From contig JADKAQ010000019.1 of the NCBI GenBank assembly GCA_016719105.1, positions 124,001 to 188,000 on the forward strand: DNA of 64,000 nt. Direction: 5' to 3'. The stretch comes from Gemmatimonadota bacterium (GTDB taxonomy: Bacteria > Gemmatimonadota > Gemmatimonadetes > Gemmatimonadales > Gemmatimonadaceae). Below, piece after piece: positions 16,231-25,855 of this stretch. Made by a program: the position numbers and the translations under genes. The notes beneath the pieces are model-generated. The model saw only the letters and a list, made by a program, of their open reading frames with translations. It was not told the DNA's origin and did no database searches. Within the stretch, counting starts at the first letter, position 1; every line of letters begins with the position of its first letter.

Positions 16231-19164
16231 GTGCCCCCTGTCACCCCGCCACCGTCGCCGACGCTCTTTCTGGTCGACGGCTATGCGCTCATCTATCGCG
16301 CGTTCTTCGCCCTCCTCTCGCGTCCCCTGACCACGGCCCGAGGAGAGAACACCTCGGCGGCATGGGGAGTGGTGAACTTCCTCCAGCGTCTCGTGGCCAA
16401 ACATCGCCCCGAGTACCTGGGGTGGGTGCACGATTCCGGGTTGTCGTTCCGGCACGAGGTCTACCCGGCGTACAAGGCGACGCGCGAGAAGCTGACCGAT
16501 GAACTTCAGGCCGACTTCGACACCGGCGTGGAGCGGATCAAGGAGCTGCTGGAAGCCTTCCGCGTGCCGGTGCTCGCGGTGGAGGGCTTCGAGGCGGACG
16601 ACGTCATCGGCACCTTGGCGTCACAGGGCGTGGCCCAGGGCGTCAACGTCGTGATCGTGTCGGGGGACAAGGACTTCCAGCAGCTGGTACGGCCCGGGGT
16701 CTGGCTCCTCAATCCGGGACGCGGCGGACCGGCATCGGTGGATGAGAGCTGGGTCGGAATGGAGAATGCCAGCGATCGACTGGGCGTCGCGCCGAAGTTC
16801 GTCACTGACTACCTGGCACTGGTCGGCGACACCTCGGACAACGTGCCCGGCGTTCCGGGGATCGGGGAAAAGACGGCGAAGGAACTCGTCGACGCGTATG
16901 GCGACCTGGAGGCGATCCTCGCGCATGCAGCAGAGGTCACGAAGAAGCGCCCGCGTGAGGCGCTGCTGGCGCACGTGGAGCAAGCGCGTCTCTCGAAAGA
17001 CCTGGTGACGATCCGCGAGAGCGTGCCGATCACGCTCGACCTGGCCTCACTCGAGCGGCGCACTCCCGACGCGACCCGACTGCGGCAACTCTACAACGAG
17101 CTGGAGTTCACCTCGTTGCTGAAGGACGTCAAGGACGCGCCGGCTCCCGCGGTCGTCGCAGGCGAATCGCTGGCCGAGCACGCACCGGTCGCGGCCAGCG
17201 TGCACTACACGGTCGTCGACACCGAGGAGGCGTTAGGCGCCCTGGTGACGACGTTGCGTGCGGCCGGGCGCTTTGCCTTCGACACCGAAACGGTGGCCGA
17301 TCCGGGGAGCCCGACCAAGGTCGATCCGTTGCGCTCGCGCCTGGTGTCGATCTCGATTGCCACGGGTGCGGGCGAGGCATTCTATCTCCCCTTCACCCAT
17401 CGCATGTGGGAGCCGGAGCAGGGATCGCTCATCTTCGGAGGTGAGGGGGATGCGCCGGCAGCGGGAAACGCCAAGACGGCCGCGTCGACGTCGCGGGGGC
17501 CAGCGGGCGACAGCATCGCGGCGCGTGCGCTGGCGCATGGTGCCTCGCCCGTGCGCAACCTGCCGCCACTGCTGAGCGACGCGCTGCGCGACTTTCGCGC
17601 GCTCCTCGAGGATCCGACGATCGGGAAGATCGGCCAGAACTCGAAGTTCGACGTGCTGGTGCTGCGCACCGCTGGCGTGGCGGTCCGCGGGCTGACGTTC
17701 GACACGATGCTGGCGAGCTACGTCCTGGACCCGGGGCGCCGCTCGCATTCGCTCGACCTGCTGGCGTCGGAGTTCCTGGACCACACGATGACCTCGTATG
17801 AGGCGCTGTGCGGGAAGGGGAAGACCGAGCTTCCGTTCGACGTCGTCCCCATCGAGGCAGCGCGCGACTACTCGTGCGAGGACGCCGACATGACGTGGCG
17901 CCTGCAGGAGCACTTTGCCCCGCTGCTGGAGGCGGCGGGGATGACGGCACTCTTTCACGACATCGAGATGCCGCTCGTGGACGTGCTGGCCGAGATGGAA
18001 TGGACCGGCGTGTCGATCGACGTGGCGTGGTTCCACTCGCTCAAGACGCGATTCGCGCGGGAGCGTGAACGGGTCGAGGAAGAGATCTTCGTCGAGGCGG
18101 GGGAGCGCTTCAACATCAACTCCAACCCCCAGCTGCGCGCGATCCTGTTCGAGAAGTTGCAGCTGCCGATCAAGAAGAAGACCGCCACCGGCCCCTCGAC
18201 CGACGCCAGCGTGCTGCAGGAGCTGGCCGATGAGGGGCACACGCTGCCGACGTTGCTGATGGAGTATCGCGAGCTGGCCAAGCTCGAGTCGACCTACCTC
18301 GACACGCTGCCGGCGCTCATCCACCCGCGCGACGGGCGCCTGCACACCTCGTTCAACCAGACGGTGGCTGCAACGGGACGGTTGTCATCGAGCGATCCCA
18401 ACCTGCAGAACATCCCGATCCGGCGCGAACTCGGGCGCGACATCCGGCGCGGCTTCGTCCCGCAGAAGGGGTGGAAGTTCGTCGGCGCCGACTACTCGCA
18501 GATCGAGCTGCGGTTGCTCGCCCACCTCTCGCACGATCCGGCGTTCGTGCAGGCCTTCCAGTCGGGGGGAGACATCCACCGGGAAACGGCGGCGATCATC
18601 TTCGGCGTGCCGCTGGCCGACGTGACCTCCGAAATGCGCGGTCGTGCCAAGACCATCAACTTTGCCACCATCTACGGGCAGGGTGCGCACGCCCTCTCAC
18701 GCCAGCTCAAGATCTCGAACGCCGAGGCGAAGGAGTTCATCACGACCTACTTCGAGCGCTTTCGCGGAGTGCGGGAGTACCTGGATCGGATGGTGGAGAC
18801 GGCCAAGACCAACGGCTACGTCGAGACCATCTTCCGCCGCCGTCGCTACATCCCCGAGCTCAAGGAGCGCAACTTCAACATTCGGGCGTTCGGCGAGCGT
18901 GTGGCGACCAACGCGCCCATTCAGGGATCGGCCGCCGACCTGATCAAGATCGCGATGATCGAGATCCAGCGCGCCCTCGATGCGGGAGCGCTCGAGGCGC
19001 GGATGCTCCTCCAGGTGCATGACGAACTGGTCTTCGAATGCCCGGAGCACGAGGTAGAGCCGCTCAGTGTGCTGGTGCGCACGAAGATGGAATCGGCCGC
19101 CCAGCTCGACGTCCCGCTGGTGGTGGAATTGGGCGTCGGGGACAACTGGCTGGACACCAAATAG
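16231..19164 (+). CDS. polA: DNA polymerase I
   Basis: 977 residues from GTG 16231. The N-terminal 5'-3' flap nuclease (about 1-300) has FEADDVIGT and GDKDFQQL. The 3'-5' exonuclease keeps FDTETV (about 350), GQNSKFD and YSCEDAD, so the DxE, N and YxxxD catalytic residues are present and proofreading is predicted. The polymerase has motif A DYSQIELRLLAHL (about 755), motif B RGRAKTINFATIYG (about 800) and motif C QVHDELVFE (about 927). It is longer than E. coli PolA because of an insert with Gly/Ala-rich sequence at about 405-440 within the exonuclease domain. Role: primer removal and gap repair. Confidence 0.97.
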   Translation: MPPVTPPPSPTLFLVDGYALIYRAFFALLSRPLTTARGENTSAAWGVVNFLQRLVAKHRPEYLGWVHDSGLSFRHEVYPAYKATREKLTDELQADFDTGVERIKELLEAFRVPVLAVEGFEADDVIGTLASQGVAQGVNVVIVSGDKDFQQLVRPGVWLLNPGRGGPASVDESWVGMENASDRLGVAPKFVTDYLALVGDTSDNVPGVPGIGEKTAKELVDAYGDLEAILAHAAEVTKKRPREALLAHVEQARLSKDLVTIRESVPITLDLASLERRTPDATRLRQLYNELEFTSLLKDVKDAPAPAVVAGESLAEHAPVAASVHYTVVDTEEALGALVTTLRAAGRFAFDTETVADPGSPTKVDPLRSRLVSISIATGAGEAFYLPFTHRMWEPEQGSLIFGGEGDAPAAGNAKTAASTSRGPAGDSIAARALAHGASPVRNLPPLLSDALRDFRALLEDPTIGKIGQNSKFDVLVLRTAGVAVRGLTFDTMLASYVLDPGRRSHSLDLLASEFLDHTMTSYEALCGKGKTELPFDVVPIEAARDYSCEDADMTWRLQEHFAPLLEAAGMTALFHDIEMPLVDVLAEMEWTGVSIDVAWFHSLKTRFARERERVEEEIFVEAGERFNINSNPQLRAILFEKLQLPIKKKTATGPSTDASVLQELADEGHTLPTLLMEYRELAKLESTYLDTLPALIHPRDGRLHTSFNQTVAATGRLSSSDPNLQNIPIRRELGRDIRRGFVPQKGWKFVGADYSQIELRLLAHLSHDPAFVQAFQSGGDIHRETAAIIFGVPLADVTSEMRGRAKTINFATIYGQGAHALSRQLKISNAEAKEFITTYFERFRGVREYLDRMVETAKTNGYVETIFRRRRYIPELKERNFNIRAFGERVATNAPIQGSAADLIKIAMIEIQRALDAGALEARMLLQVHDELVFECPEHEVEPLSVLVRTKMESAAQLDVPLVVELGVGDNWLDTK

Positions 19165-19387
19165 TCGGGACGCGGCTCACCAGGCCGCCTTGCATCCTGC
19201 GCGATCTGAGGCGAATCGACGCGGTTCAGGAATTGTGCGTGACGTCACATGGGGTTGCTAAGTCTATACGCAACAACCCGTTGGTTTTGTGGGCGCCGAA
19301 CGGCCCCGGCATTGCCTTTCCCCAAGGCAGTCCAGCCCCCACAGCCGCGGGGCTCCCGTTCGACAGCACGCCAGCCAAGGTGCGCAC

Positions 19388-19771
19388 ATGCGCCAGCGAC
19401 GCAGTGGTTTCACTCTCATCGAGCTCCTGATCGTCGTCGTGATCATCGGGGTGCTCGCGGCCATCGCCGTCCCCAAGTTCCAGAACACCAAGGGCAAGGC
19501 GAACCTCGCGGCCCTCAAGTCGGACCTGCGCAACCTGGCCACGGCCGAGGAGGCGTACTTCTACCAGAACGGGACGTACACCTCGAATCTGGTGCAGCTG
19601 AACCTCCTCCCCTCGCCTGGGGTGAGCTTCACCTTCGGGAGTGTGACCGGGGGCGGATGGTCGGCCAAGGTGACGCACCCGCAGGCGTTCCCGATCGAAT
19701 GCGCGCTCTTCATGGGCGGGGTCCCCGCGTACGCGCCGGCCATCGTCGAAGGGGTCATTAACTGCCAATAG
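19388..19771 (+). CDS. Type IV pilin-like / pseudopilin protein
   Basis: 127 residues from ATG 19388. A short basic leader MRQRRSG is followed by FTLIELLIVVVIIGVLAAIAVPKF: the prepilin peptidase site G|F with Glu at mature position 5 and the N-terminal assembly helix. The rest is a small globular domain with two cysteines (ECALF and C-terminal NCQ) that could form a disulfide loop. No pilus assembly genes are near. It could be a type IVa major/minor pilin or a type II secretion pseudopilin. The 223 bases upstream contain no other gene. Confidence 0.85.
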   Translation: MRQRRSGFTLIELLIVVVIIGVLAAIAVPKFQNTKGKANLAALKSDLRNLATAEEAYFYQNGTYTSNLVQLNLLPSPGVSFTFGSVTGGGWSAKVTHPQAFPIECALFMGGVPAYAPAIVEGVINCQ

Positions 19772-19795
19772 GGTGACGCGTTATCGTTGGGCGTC

Positions 19796-20200
19796 ATGAC
19801 GGCGCCCCACGATGAACGCGACCGCACCGACCTCGACGCGCGATCCGACTCGCCGCTCGAGGGGGTGCTCGACGAATACACCCTGTACATCGAGTTCGAA
19901 CGTCGTCGCGATGGGATGATCCACGCGATGGACGGTGGGCTCTGGTTGCATCGCCACGTCTGGAAGGGGCGCGCCATGGCCCATCTGGTGTCGACCGACC
20001 GCGAACGGCTGCTGGCCTACGGGCGCGCCGTCGGGCTCACCGAAGCACGACTCCAGTTCAAGCCGCTCAAGGACCCTCGCACCACAGAGCGTCGCGAGGC
20101 GTGGCACTGGGACCTTCTGGGGCGCTTCCTCCCGCCCAGGACGCCCTCCTCGACCCCTGACCCCGCCGCGACCGACGCGCCGCCACACGGGGACGCCTGA
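19796..20200 (+). CDS. Small protein of unknown function (weak resemblance to DUF4031)
   Basis: 134 residues from ATG 19796. The middle (LYIEFERRRDGMIHAMDGG, KGRAMAHLVSTDRERLLAYGRAVGL) resembles small DUF4031-type proteins, but the match is loose. The C-terminus is Pro/Ala-rich and probably disordered. No signal peptide. It starts 24 bases after the pilin-like gene and converges with the acyltransferase, whose stop immediately follows. Confidence 0.55.
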   Translation: MTAPHDERDRTDLDARSDSPLEGVLDEYTLYIEFERRRDGMIHAMDGGLWLHRHVWKGRAMAHLVSTDRERLLAYGRAVGLTEARLQFKPLKDPRTTERREAWHWDLLGRFLPPRTPSSTPDPAATDAPPHGDA

Positions 20201-21556
20201 TCAGCGCAGGGCGGCGTCCAGCCGGCGCGCCTCGGCCCGAAGGTCGCTCGCCTCGGCGCGCAACGACGCGCGCAAGGTGGGATCGCGGCGCATCGACAGG
20301 TAGGCTCGCGCCCGACGGATCGCGCGACGGATCCGATCGGAGAGCCAGAAGTCGAACGATGCCGACGGCGGCAGCGACGCCAGATATGCCACGGCCCAGA
20401 TCGCCCCGTGGTGATGGCCGATGAACAGGGCGGCGAGCAGGTAGAATGCGAGGACGAAGACGAGACCGCTGACCAGCGTGTGCATCGCGGGCTCGTCCGG
20501 GTTGGTCGAGGTCGCGCGCCCCACCCACCGGGCGAGGGTGATCGGGATCCAGTGGTTGATGCGCCCCCAGAGCGCCACGGGAAAGCCGAGGATCGCGATC
20601 ACGCATTCGCGAAGGGCAAACCAGGCGCCGGCCGCGACCGAGACCGACATCCACAGGTCGTTGATCGGGATGGCGGCCGTCCGGGTGCGGGATCGAAACG
20701 CGTCGAGGCGTGCGAGAAAGGCGTCGGCTTGCGACGCGGTCTCGTTCGGTGTTGACGGCAGTGCCTGGCGCGCCACTTCGAGGCGGCGGGCGATGCGAAC
20801 GGCGTCGCTGAGCGGCGCGTCGGGGGCCTCGAGCGGTCGCACGCGGTCGAGCAGCTGGTTGAGCAGGGCCGAGACCTCGAGCACCTGCTCGGCGTCGTCG
20901 TGCGACGCGAAGTTGAGGGTGACGCGGCGCAGGGCGTCATCCACCTGGGTGGTGAGTGCTTGGACGCTTTCGGGGGAGACGTCATCGAGGCCATCGGCGA
21001 TGACCGGCCGCCCGACCTGAATGGCGACGCGGGACCGTGGGCGTCCCTTGCGTTCGAAGGTGAGTCCGACCGGCACAATGGGGACATGTGCGAGCCCGCG
21101 CTCGGCATGCGCCATGAGGGCGAGGCGCGCGCACCCGGTCTTGAGCGGGGCGAGCTCGGGTTCGGAGTGGCTCTTGCCCTCGGGGAAGATCAGGACGACT
21201 TCACCGGCGGCGAGTGCGTCGAGGATGGCGGAGAACGACTGCGCATTGCGCGACTCGCTCACGGGGCCGTCGGTCGTCCGTTGCTCATCGCTCACGCGGC
21301 GCAGCGGAATGACGCCGACGGCGAAGACGAGGAGGCGCGTGACGGGATTGTCCAGCAGCGTCGCCTTGGCCGTCAGCCGCACATGGCGGGAGGTGGCGGT
21401 GGCGATGAGGAGCGCATCGACGAGCGCGTTCCAGTGGTTGGCGGCGATGATCACCGGCCCCGAGGCGGGGATGCGGTCCAACCCCTCGACTTCGATGCGC
21501 CGGTAGTACCACCGCACGGCGATGGTCGCGAGGACGCGCAGGATCTTGTAAAGCAT
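20201..21556 (-). CDS. PlsC-type glycerolipid acyltransferase with C-terminal membrane extension
   Basis: 451 residues. The N-terminal about 220 residues are an acyltransferase domain with NHWNALVDALL (His41, Asp47) and IFPEGKSH (124-127). The spacing is H-X5-D, as in the glycerol-3-phosphate/DHAP acyltransferase branch, rather than the usual H-X4-D of PlsC. The C-terminal half adds two or more hydrophobic segments (about 290-400) and a charged helical tail. It acylates a glycerol phosphate or lyso-phosphatidate in the inner membrane; the precise acceptor is unresolved. The UMF1 transporter gene ends 17 bases upstream, same strand. Confidence 0.85.
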   Translation of the reverse strand: MLYKILRVLATIAVRWYYRRIEVEGLDRIPASGPVIIAANHWNALVDALLIATATSRHVRLTAKATLLDNPVTRLLVFAVGVIPLRRVSDEQRTTDGPVSESRNAQSFSAILDALAAGEVVLIFPEGKSHSEPELAPLKTGCARLALMAHAERGLAHVPIVPVGLTFERKGRPRSRVAIQVGRPVIADGLDDVSPESVQALTTQVDDALRRVTLNFASHDDAEQVLEVSALLNQLLDRVRPLEAPDAPLSDAVRIARRLEVARQALPSTPNETASQADAFLARLDAFRSRTRTAAIPINDLWMSVSVAAGAWFALRECVIAILGFPVALWGRINHWIPITLARWVGRATSTNPDEPAMHTLVSGLVFVLAFYLLAALFIGHHHGAIWAVAYLASLPPSASFDFWLSDRIRRAIRRARAYLSMRRDPTLRASLRAEASDLRAEARRLDAALR

Positions 21557-21573
21557 GCGGCCGCTCGCGGAGC

Positions 21574-22968
21574 TCAGTGGCCGCCGTTGATGCGCACGAG
21601 GTCTCGCTCGGCGTCACGCGCCATCTGTCGTCCCTCCTCGACGTTCACGCGGGCGAGGATCGCCGCGCCCACGGCGAAGAAGATGATGACGCCGAGGATC
21701 GCGTTGCGGCTGCTGCCAGTGGTGGCGATGGTGATCGAGAAGAGGAGCGGGCCGAAGATCGAGGCAAACTTCTCGAAGACGGAGTAGAACCCGAAGAACT
21801 CGCCCGACTTGTGCGCCGGGATGAGGGAGGCGAAAAGGGAACGTGAGAGCGCCTGGGTGCCGCCCTGCACCATGCCGACGAGGAAGGCGAGGACGTAGAA
21901 GTCGCGCGCCGTCTTCATGTAGAAGCCGATCACGCTGATCGCGGTGTAGGCGAGCAGGCCGAGGAAGACCGAGCGCTTGGCCCCAATGCGATCGGCGAGC
22001 ATCCCGAAGAGGAACGCGAACGGTATGCCGACGAACTGCACGATGAGGATCGCCACGGTGAGGGCACTCGAGGGGATCTTGAGCTCCGTGCCGTACGCCG
22101 TCGCCATGCGGATGATGGTCTGGATTCCGTCGTTGTAGATGAGGAAGGCCAGGAGCATCAGGAAGGCGTGCTTGAAGGTGCGCAGCTCGCGCACCGTCTC
22201 GCCCATGCGGCGGAACGGGGTGACGAACAGGTTGATCCCGGTGGTGGACTCGTCAGGCTCCACGGTGCGCGCCGGCTCCGCGACGCGACGGAGGATCGGA
22301 ATGGAGAAGAGGAGCCACCAGACGGCGACCGAGACAAAGGCCAGGCGCGCCGGGAGCGTCTTCTGCTCGGGGGTGGCGGCGTCGCCGTGCGGGAGGCCGA
22401 ATGCCTGCGGCGCGAGGATCCACGCGAGGTTGAGCGCGAGCAGGACGCCGCCGCCGACGTAGCCTAACGCGTAGCCGGCGCTCGACACGCGATCCATCTC
22501 CTCAGGGCGGCACAGGTGCGGGAGGAGCGCCTCGTAGAAGACGACGCTCGCCGTGGCCCCCACGGTGGCGATGATGTAGAGCCAGGAGGCGAGGACGTAG
22601 TCGCCGCGCTCGATGAAGTACATCCCGCCCACCGCCACGACGCCGATGAGCATGAAGATCGCCAGCATCCGCTTCTTGGCGGCGGCAACGTCGGAGATCG
22701 CGCCGAGGACGGGGGAGGCGATGGCGACGAGGATGGACGCAATCGTGTTGGCGTTGGCCCAAGCCTGCGTGGCGCGGCTGCCAGGGAGCGTGGCCGCGGC
22801 CACGCTCACGAAGTAGATCTGGAAGACGGCGACCTGTATGGTCGTCTGGAACGACGACACCGCCCAGTCGTACATCGCCCACGCTCGCAAGTCGGAGCGG
22901 TCAAGTCCAATGCGTGCGAGAAAGGACCGTGGTGCCGCGGGGGCACGGGCGGAGTCGTCAGGCGACAT
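21574..22968 (-). CDS. MFS transporter, UMF1 (Atg22-like) family
   Basis: 464 residues from ATG 22968; the frame extends further but into the divergent lipoprotein leader. It begins RAWAMYDWAVSSFQTTI, the N-terminal pattern of bacterial UMF1/Atg22-like proteins. About 12 transmembrane segments follow, with loop motifs MLADRIGAKRSV and GMVQGGTQALSRSLFASL. Substrate unknown; yeast Atg22 exports amino acids from the vacuole, which is only suggestive. It is probably co-transcribed with the downstream acyltransferase (17-base gap), and divergent from a lipoprotein gene. Confidence 0.88.
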   Translation of the reverse strand: MSPDDSARAPAAPRSFLARIGLDRSDLRAWAMYDWAVSSFQTTIQVAVFQIYFVSVAAATLPGSRATQAWANANTIASILVAIASPVLGAISDVAAAKKRMLAIFMLIGVVAVGGMYFIERGDYVLASWLYIIATVGATASVVFYEALLPHLCRPEEMDRVSSAGYALGYVGGGVLLALNLAWILAPQAFGLPHGDAATPEQKTLPARLAFVSVAVWWLLFSIPILRRVAEPARTVEPDESTTGINLFVTPFRRMGETVRELRTFKHAFLMLLAFLIYNDGIQTIIRMATAYGTELKIPSSALTVAILIVQFVGIPFAFLFGMLADRIGAKRSVFLGLLAYTAISVIGFYMKTARDFYVLAFLVGMVQGGTQALSRSLFASLIPAHKSGEFFGFYSVFEKFASIFGPLLFSITIATTGSSRNAILGVIIFFAVGAAILARVNVEEGRQMARDAERDLVRINGGH

Positions 22969-23051
22969 GGGCGGTTCGAGAGGGGCCGAACACCGGACGC
23001 GGCGTGGGTGTCTTGGTTGACGCAACTGACGCCGCGCACAGATTACTCGGC

Positions 23052-24002
23052 ATGAGCCGTCGATCCGCGCGTGGACTGGTGCTCGGAGGGGTGTTGCTGC
23101 TGGGCGTCGCGTGCGACAAGCCGGCGCCGGCGCCGAGCAACGATACGGCGGCGGTCTCCCCCCCGCCACCTCGAGGGGTCACCACGCCCACGACGCCGAT
23201 CGAGGCGCCGTGGGATTCGTCGGCAGGCCCTGTCTTCCTGGTCATCGGGCCCAATGCGACCACGGCGAGCGTGGTCTTTCCCGCCGTGGCGAGCGACGCG
23301 GAGGTGGATGCGTCGAAACTCGATGCCTCGCCGCTCAAGGGGACCGCGTATGACCTGCTGGCCAACGGTCGCGTGGTCAGCGGTGCCACGGTGAGCGGCG
23401 TCGTGCCGCTGGACGCGCCGGAGGAATGCTCAGGGTGGCCGCTCGTGCAGCTGTCGGATGTAAGTGCCGACACCGCCTCGCGCTCGTGGGTGGTGGGCTT
23501 CGAGCGGGGGAAGCTCTCCCCGATCGCCTACGATTCGATCACGGCCCTCTCCTCGTCTGACTCATCGCGCTTGGCGATGGAGGTCGCGCGCATTGCCTCG
23601 GCGGTACCGGGCGACACGGTGGCCGAGCTGCGCGGGCTCCCCTATCAGGTGCGGCGGGCGTACCGATTCGAGATCGCCCCGGGGGTGACCGGGTTGGTGG
23701 CGGAGGTGATGCGGACGCTGAATCAGGAGGCGAACCCCAAACAGGAGCATCTCCTGGTCATCGCCGAGCGTGACAGCACGAGCCGCGGACGCTTCGACAT
23801 CGCCTACACCGAGCGTGCAGCCGGGGGCGAGGAGTTGATCGAATCGAGCGAGCTGCTCGCCATCGCGCGATTCGCCCCGACCCGCGACGTCGAGGTCCTG
23901 CTTGCGCGCTACGTGGGTGACGGCGTGGTGTACGCGTTGCTGGAGCGTGCCGGCGCGCGCCGCTGGCGCCTGCGCTGGACCAGTCCGTACGTGGGCTGCT
24001 GA
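23052..24002 (+). CDS. Lipoprotein of unknown function
   Basis: 316 residues from ATG 23052. The signal is a lipoprotein leader ending LLLGVAC (Cys21), followed by a Pro/Thr-rich linker. The body is one soluble domain with GPVFLVIGPNATTASVVFP and a C-terminal part (ARRWRLRWTSPYVGC) but no motif I recognise. A predicted outer- or inner-membrane lipoprotein. It stands alone between a divergent transporter and a convergent metallophosphoesterase. Confidence 0.7.
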   Translation: MSRRSARGLVLGGVLLLGVACDKPAPAPSNDTAAVSPPPPRGVTTPTTPIEAPWDSSAGPVFLVIGPNATTASVVFPAVASDAEVDASKLDASPLKGTAYDLLANGRVVSGATVSGVVPLDAPEECSGWPLVQLSDVSADTASRSWVVGFERGKLSPIAYDSITALSSSDSSRLAMEVARIASAVPGDTVAELRGLPYQVRRAYRFEIAPGVTGLVAEVMRTLNQEANPKQEHLLVIAERDSTSRGRFDIAYTERAAGGEELIESSELLAIARFAPTRDVEVLLARYVGDGVVYALLERAGARRWRLRWTSPYVGC

Positions 24003-24074
24003 CACCATGCTCCACGCGCGCACGGCGCACGGGCGACCCGCGCGAGTGCTTGTGTGCTTGCGCCGCTTCGCGAA

Positions 24075-24929
24075 CTAGTCGCGCGCCGCGCGCAGTGTAA
24101 GCACCACGACCTCTGGTGGGGCGCCAAACCGCAGCGGGATCTGCGTGCCGATGCCGCGCGACACGAATAGTCGGGCATGGGGATTGGGGACCCACCCGGC
24201 GGGGTGCTGGCGTGTGCAGACCTCCGAGCGGGTCACGAGTGCCCCGATCCACGGCAGGACCACCTGACCGCCGTGCGTGTGCCCGGAGAGTACGAGGTGC
24301 ACGCCCGGGTGGGCGCAGTGCTGCACGGCGTCGGGGTGGTGCGAGAGGATGATGGTTGGCGTCTGGTGGTCGACGAGCGCCGCGACCGATGCGGTGCTCA
24401 CCTCGCCTTCCCACAGGTCCGGGATGCCGACGACATGGAGCACCTGGCCATCGACGGCGAGCTCGAGGCGCTCGCCGCGCAGGACGCGCACGCCTAACGC
24501 TCCCAGCCAACTGGCCGTCTCGTCGGCGCTGGCGTAGTGATCGTGGTTGCCGATCACGGCGACCACGCCGTCACGGGCGCGCAACTTCTGTAGGGCCGGG
24601 CCGAGTTCGGCGTAGGTGCGCTGGTAGTACCGTCGCGACAGCCCGGGCATCATCCCCTCGGATGTCCCATAGTCGCCCAGCAGGACCACGAGGTCCGGCG
24701 CCTGCGAGTTGGCAAAGGCCACGGCGCGCTCCGCTCGCTCGAGGGGTTGTTGCGGGCCGTGATGAAAGTCGGTGAGGATGGCGAGGCGATAGCCCTCGAA
24801 CGCCGGCGGGAGGTCCGGGATGGCGACGTCGTGCAAGGTCAGCCGCAGGTCACCCGGGGCGAAGGCGATTACGTGCCAGACGAGCGCGCCGAGCGCGATC
24901 GCGGCGAACAGGACGAGCGCGACCAGCAT
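24075..24929 (-). CDS. Membrane-anchored calcineurin-like metallophosphoesterase
   Basis: 284 residues from ATG 24929, which begins with a hydrophobic anchor (MLVALVLFAAIALGALVW). All dimetal motifs are present: LTDFHHG, LLGDYG, GNHDH, SHHPD and SGHTHGG. The layout matches YkuE/YaeI-like phosphodiesterases that act outside the membrane. It is the last gene of the leftward BMP-type ABC transporter operon, 5 bases after the permease stop. If the importer carries nucleosides, a phosphoesterase could release them from phosphorylated precursors; this is inference. Confidence 0.88.
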   Translation of the reverse strand: MLVALVLFAAIALGALVWHVIAFAPGDLRLTLHDVAIPDLPPAFEGYRLAILTDFHHGPQQPLERAERAVAFANSQAPDLVVLLGDYGTSEGMMPGLSRRYYQRTYAELGPALQKLRARDGVVAVIGNHDHYASADETASWLGALGVRVLRGERLELAVDGQVLHVVGIPDLWEGEVSTASVAALVDHQTPTIILSHHPDAVQHCAHPGVHLVLSGHTHGGQVVLPWIGALVTRSEVCTRQHPAGWVPNPHARLFVSRGIGTQIPLRFGAPPEVVVLTLRAARD

Positions 24930-24934
24930 CAGCG

Positions 24935-25855
24935 TCAGGGCATCCCGAGGTCGCGGCGTCCCAATGCCGCCGGCGCGCGGACGCGGGCGGTCCCGGCGGC
25001 GAGCACCACCAGGGTGAGGGCATACGGGAGGGCGAGGAAGAGCTGGTACGGGAGCTGGCTGCCGGACGACTGGAAGAGGTACTGCAACGCGGTCGCGGCA
25101 CCAAAGAGGAGCGCGGCCAGCGCCACCCCCACTGGTCGCCAGCGCCCGAGCGCGACGATCGCGATCGCAATGAAGCCGCGACCAGCCGACATCCCCTCGG
25201 CGAAGGTTCCCACCTGCGCCAGCACGAGCGACGCCCCCGCCATCCCGCCTAACGCACCCGCCACCAGCACGGCCCCCGCCTGCAGGTGGGCGGGCCGGAT
25301 GCCCGCGGCCTCGGCGGCTTCCGGGTGTTCGCCGACGGCGCGCACGGCGAGGCCGAGGTGCGTGCGATAGAGGACCCACCAGACGAGGGCGATGAGCGCG
25401 TACAGGAGGTACGTGACGACCGGCTGCCGGAAGAGCGCCGGTCCCACGAAGGGGATGGCGCTGAACCCCGGGATGGCGAGTGGGCGCATGGTCGGGATGC
25501 TGAGCGCGGCGCCCGCGGTGCCGAAGACGGCGCGGTACAGTGTCCCCGTGAGCCCCAACGCGCCTAACGTGAGCGCGGTCCCGGTAATGATCTGGTCGGT
25601 GCGCAGCCAGACGACGAAGAGCGCAAAGATGAGTGCCGCCAGCATGCCGGCCGCGACTCCGGCAAGCAGCCCGGCGGTGACGCTTCCGGTGCTAGCCCCG
25701 ACCACGGCCCCGAAGCACCCCGCGATGATCACCCCTTCGAGCCCCACGTTGATCACGCCGGCACGCTCCGAGACCGCCTCGCCCAGTGCCGCGAGGGCGA
25801 GCGGGGTGGCGGTACGCACCGTCGCCTCGAGGAAGGTGGTCAGGGCATCGGTCAT
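24935..25855 (-). CDS. BMP-family ABC transporter permease (NupQ/YufQ type)
   Basis: 306 residues, about 8-9 membrane segments. Early sequence ALGEAVSERAGVINVGLEGVI is the family signature of the second permease of nucleoside-type BMP transporters, and AGIRPAHLQAGAVLVAGALGGMAGA is the permease coupling region. Its ATG overlaps the stop of the preceding permease gene by 4 bases, so translation is coupled. It contains two TTA-GGC codon pairs. Confidence 0.93.
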   Translation of the reverse strand: MTDALTTFLEATVRTATPLALAALGEAVSERAGVINVGLEGVIIAGCFGAVVGASTGSVTAGLLAGVAAGMLAALIFALFVVWLRTDQIITGTALTLGALGLTGTLYRAVFGTAGAALSIPTMRPLAIPGFSAIPFVGPALFRQPVVTYLLYALIALVWWVLYRTHLGLAVRAVGEHPEAAEAAGIRPAHLQAGAVLVAGALGGMAGASLVLAQVGTFAEGMSAGRGFIAIAIVALGRWRPVGVALAALLFGAATALQYLFQSSGSQLPYQLFLALPYALTLVVLAAGTARVRAPAALGRRDLGMP

